DNA from: CBDCUI01 sp965223115
GTDB taxonomy: Bacteria > Pseudomonadota > Gammaproteobacteria > UBA4575
NCBI GenBank assembly: GCA_965223115.1
Contig: OZ244982.1
Coordinates: 1,302,001 to 1,366,000 of the forward strand
Direction: 5' to 3'
DNA length: 64,000 bases
Made by a program: the position numbers and the translations under genes. The notes beneath the pieces are model-generated. The model did not search any database and was not told where the DNA came from. It saw only the letters and a program-made list of their open reading frames with translations. This document shows positions 61,939 through 64,000 of the stretch, piece after piece (the stretch's first letter is position 1; each line of letters opens with the position of its first letter).

Positions 61939-63417
61939 ATGCAAGCAATAGCATTTCTCTCTTGCCTAAAGGCAGTCAATTTTAAGTGGCTGGCCTTCAC
62001 TTTTCTATCTTTTATCATAATCAGTTTAGCTGCACTGTCATTTGCCAACAGCAATTTACCTGATATAGGCGGCCCAGCTAGCGCAGACTTAAGCCCTGCC
62101 AAAGAAATTGAACTTGGTCAAATTTTAATTTCTGAAGTACGTGGACGTTTACCCGTTTCTAACGACCCAGAGTTAAGCCAATATATTCATTCCTTAGGAA
62201 CAAGGATTACTTCTGGCGGCTTAAATTCAGACTTTCCATTTACATTTCTATTAGTTGCTAATCCCGATGTGAATGCTTTCGCATTACCAGGAGGCATTAT
62301 TGTGATTAACAGCGGCTTAATGATTTTAGCCCAAAAAGAAAGTGAAGTAGCCAGTGTATTCGCCCATGAGATTGCACACGTTACCCAACGTCACATTGCA
62401 CGCAATTTTGCGCATGCAAAATCTTTCAGTGTTATCTCTGCGCTTACTCTTTTAGGCTCAATACTTGCAGCTGCTTATAGCAGTGAACTTGGTCAGGCCG
62501 CTATCATTAGCACACAAGCAGGCATTCAAGATGCAAGACTAGCTTACTCAAGAAGTTTTGAACAAGAGGCTGATCGAATTGGGATGCAATTGCTAACCAG
62601 TGCAAATATTGACCCCCAAGGAATGCCAGCATTTTTTAGTAGATTAAACAAGCACACACAGTTAAACCGTGGCCAAATCCCTGAATTTTTAAGCTCTCAC
62701 CCACTTACTTTAAATCGTATTAGTGAATCGAAAGCATTAGCTAATCAATATAAAGGTAATTTTATATCAAATACAATTCATTTTGATTATGCACGTGCAC
62801 GTGTTATTGCAATCACATCAAACCCTACACAGATGATTGATCATTTCAGAAAAAAAGCAAAGTCAGAAGAGCAATTAAGTGATATAGATAATTATACTTA
62901 TGCCATAGCACTAAGCCGTGCAGGAAAAGACAAGCAAGCAATTAGCCGGATTAACAAAATAGCTATTAATGCTGACAATGAACTGACTGTTAAATTGGCA
63001 AAAGCACAACTTAATATTGCAGCAGGACACACTAAACAAGCTAGAGCAGACTTAGAATTACTAGATAAAGTTTATCCAAATAACATGTCAGTAATTTATT
63101 ATTTAGCTACAAGCTTAATTGAAGAAAACCAAGCTCGATTTGCTCTACAAAAACTTGACCAACTAGACAATCTTAAACAAAAGAATCCAGCCATAGACAA
63201 ACTTAAAGCTAAAGCTGCAAGCAAAGCCCATTTGCCATGGCGCAGCCACGAATCACTTGGTGATTATTATGCAGCACATGGACAATATGGTGCAGCAATG
63301 GAACAAATACAGTTGTCATTACGATCACCAGGGATAGATGTAAATTCTAAAGCCCGAGTTAATGCAAAAAAAGAACAAATGCGGGAATCACGTAAAAAAC
63401 GTGAGACTTTCAAGTAG
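61939..63417 (+). CDS. bepA: BepA-like M48 metalloprotease with TPR repeats
   Basis: A periplasmic chaperone-protease for outer-membrane assembly. A signal peptide covers residues 1-36 and the zinc motif is His143-Glu-x2-His147 (FAHEIAHVTQRH), with the third ligand in FEQEADRIG near 208. A TPR-rich C-terminal half (about 300-485) follows. 492 aa, normal for BepA/YfgC. Start ATG 61939. Confidence 0.93.
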   Translation: MQAIAFLSCLKAVNFKWLAFTFLSFIIISLAALSFANSNLPDIGGPASADLSPAKEIELGQILISEVRGRLPVSNDPELSQYIHSLGTRITSGGLNSDFPFTFLLVANPDVNAFALPGGIIVINSGLMILAQKESEVASVFAHEIAHVTQRHIARNFAHAKSFSVISALTLLGSILAAAYSSELGQAAIISTQAGIQDARLAYSRSFEQEADRIGMQLLTSANIDPQGMPAFFSRLNKHTQLNRGQIPEFLSSHPLTLNRISESKALANQYKGNFISNTIHFDYARARVIAITSNPTQMIDHFRKKAKSEEQLSDIDNYTYAIALSRAGKDKQAISRINKIAINADNELTVKLAKAQLNIAAGHTKQARADLELLDKVYPNNMSVIYYLATSLIEENQARFALQKLDQLDNLKQKNPAIDKLKAKAASKAHLPWRSHESLGDYYAAHGQYGAAMEQIQLSLRSPGIDVNSKARVNAKKEQMRESRKKRETFK

Positions 63418-63439
63418 ATAATACTATTATTATATTTAC

Positions 63440-63985
63440 TTAGAAGTAAGATTTTGCTGCCTTAAGACTAGCTATAAGCTCAAAATGCTGTTGCCTTAAT
63501 TGCGCACCTAAATGTGACATCTGCTGAGTGATATTTTCTACCTCTTTAATTTCAGCTGAAGTAGCAGTAGTTGTTTTAATTTTACATCGCAAATACTGAT
63601 ATTTTTTTAGCAAATAATTGTTGTAGATTATACCATCCATTAATGATTTAGCTTCTGTATAAAAACTTCGAATTGCTACACGCTCTTCTTTACTAGGTAA
63701 TTTATTGATACAGGCTGTATCACTTTGAAATTTTTTAAAGACATTGTCTGCACTACTCCAGAATACAAACAGACCATTCTCTACTTTTTGTTCTTCCAGT
63801 TTGACTGAAATATCATTTCGATATGACTCAATAAAAACTGATATGTCTTTTCGAAATTGCTCACGAAGCATTTGAACCTGTTTTTGTTCATTTTTGCATT
63901 GCCTTGCATGCTGATATTTAATTTTAACTCTACGTATGAAATGCACTATCCAAATAGCGATAAATAATAACACTACTATAAGCAT
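63440..63985 (-). CDS. Membrane-anchored helical protein, possibly cut at its start
   Basis: The first 17 residues form a membrane segment, followed by a basic stretch and a largely helical, coiled-coil-prone body of about 150 residues with two free cysteines. I do not recognise the family. The frame is still open to the window edge, and AAAGG directly abuts the ATG at 63985 without a spacer, so the true start may be further upstream outside the window. It converges with bepA. Confidence 0.6.
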   Translation of the reverse strand: MLIVVLLFIAIWIVHFIRRVKIKYQHARQCKNEQKQVQMLREQFRKDISVFIESYRNDISVKLEEQKVENGLFVFWSSADNVFKKFQSDTACINKLPSKEERVAIRSFYTEAKSLMDGIIYNNYLLKKYQYLRCKIKTTTATSAEIKEVENITQQMSHLGAQLRQQHFELIASLKAAKSYF

Positions 63986-64000
63986 ACCTTTATATACATA

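Overview
The window is a chromosomal segment of an AT-rich gammaproteobacterium. The evidence is gene content and order: pncC(cinA)-thpR-recA-recX-alaS-lysC-csrA followed by tRNA-Ser(GCU)/tRNA-Arg(ACG), mutS close to fdxA, tusA divergent from bepA, the run ilvH-ilvC-psd-pssA-leuA, the cmoA/cmoB pair, and a complete Gram-negative type II secretion system. I cannot name the genus. I see no phage, transposase or CRISPR array. Most of the DNA is housekeeping, with several accessory blocks.

Layout. 1-830: tRNA-Arg(UCG), fragments of tRNA-Arg sequence beside it, and an unrecognised ORF. 827-4386 (minus): a glycerophosphodiesterase/glycerol-3-phosphate dehydrogenase pair and the MsrPQ periplasmic methionine sulfoxide repair pair. 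4484-7878 (minus): two small exported proteins of unknown function, a MASE1 sensor kinase and a receiver-only regulator, in one tight operon. 8007-16083 (minus): a large multi-PAS HisKA_2 kinase, an ANTAR-type RNA-binding response regulator, a 500-base untranslated stretch, an exported unknown protein and an exported di-heme oxidoreductase. 16304-30287 (minus): gspA-B-E-F-G-H-I-J-K-L-M-C-D, lacking only the prepilin peptidase. 30470-31426: a second msrP without msrQ. 31741-31993: two divergent tRNA genes. 32322-39247 (minus): the csrA-lysC-alaS-recX-recA-thpR-pncC block. 39302-49319: mutS, an epimerase, fdxA, a RecB-like nuclease protein, an SGNH esterase, a DUF2970 protein and a repeat-rich exported protein. 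49339-54454 (minus): cmoB, cmoA, prfC, and an isolated flavin monooxygenase followed by about 740 bases without a gene. 55198-61711 (minus): rimI, a type-4 uracil-DNA glycosylase, leuA with a probable leucine leader peptide, pssA, psd, ilvC, ilvH, tusA. 61939-63985: bepA and an unknown membrane-anchored protein.

How the parts work together. The secretion system is complete enough to export folded periplasmic proteins, and the repeat-rich protein and the exported pair at 8007-11561 are possible cargo. MsrPQ, a second MsrP and BepA maintain envelope proteins. The branched-chain and phospholipid genes form two transcription units, leuA having its own leader. The most unusual points are: a kinase/ANTAR pair directly upstream of a long leader and an exported di-heme module; a leucine-rich 33-residue leader ORF before leuA; a phosphatidylserine decarboxylase whose self-cleavage Gly-Ser is Ala-Cys; a secretin with a lipobox; a GspC with an acidic tail instead of a PDZ domain; and three genes (recX, gspL, the large kinase) whose expected start carries no ATG, GTG or TTG but has a Shine-Dalgarno sequence before CTG or ATT.
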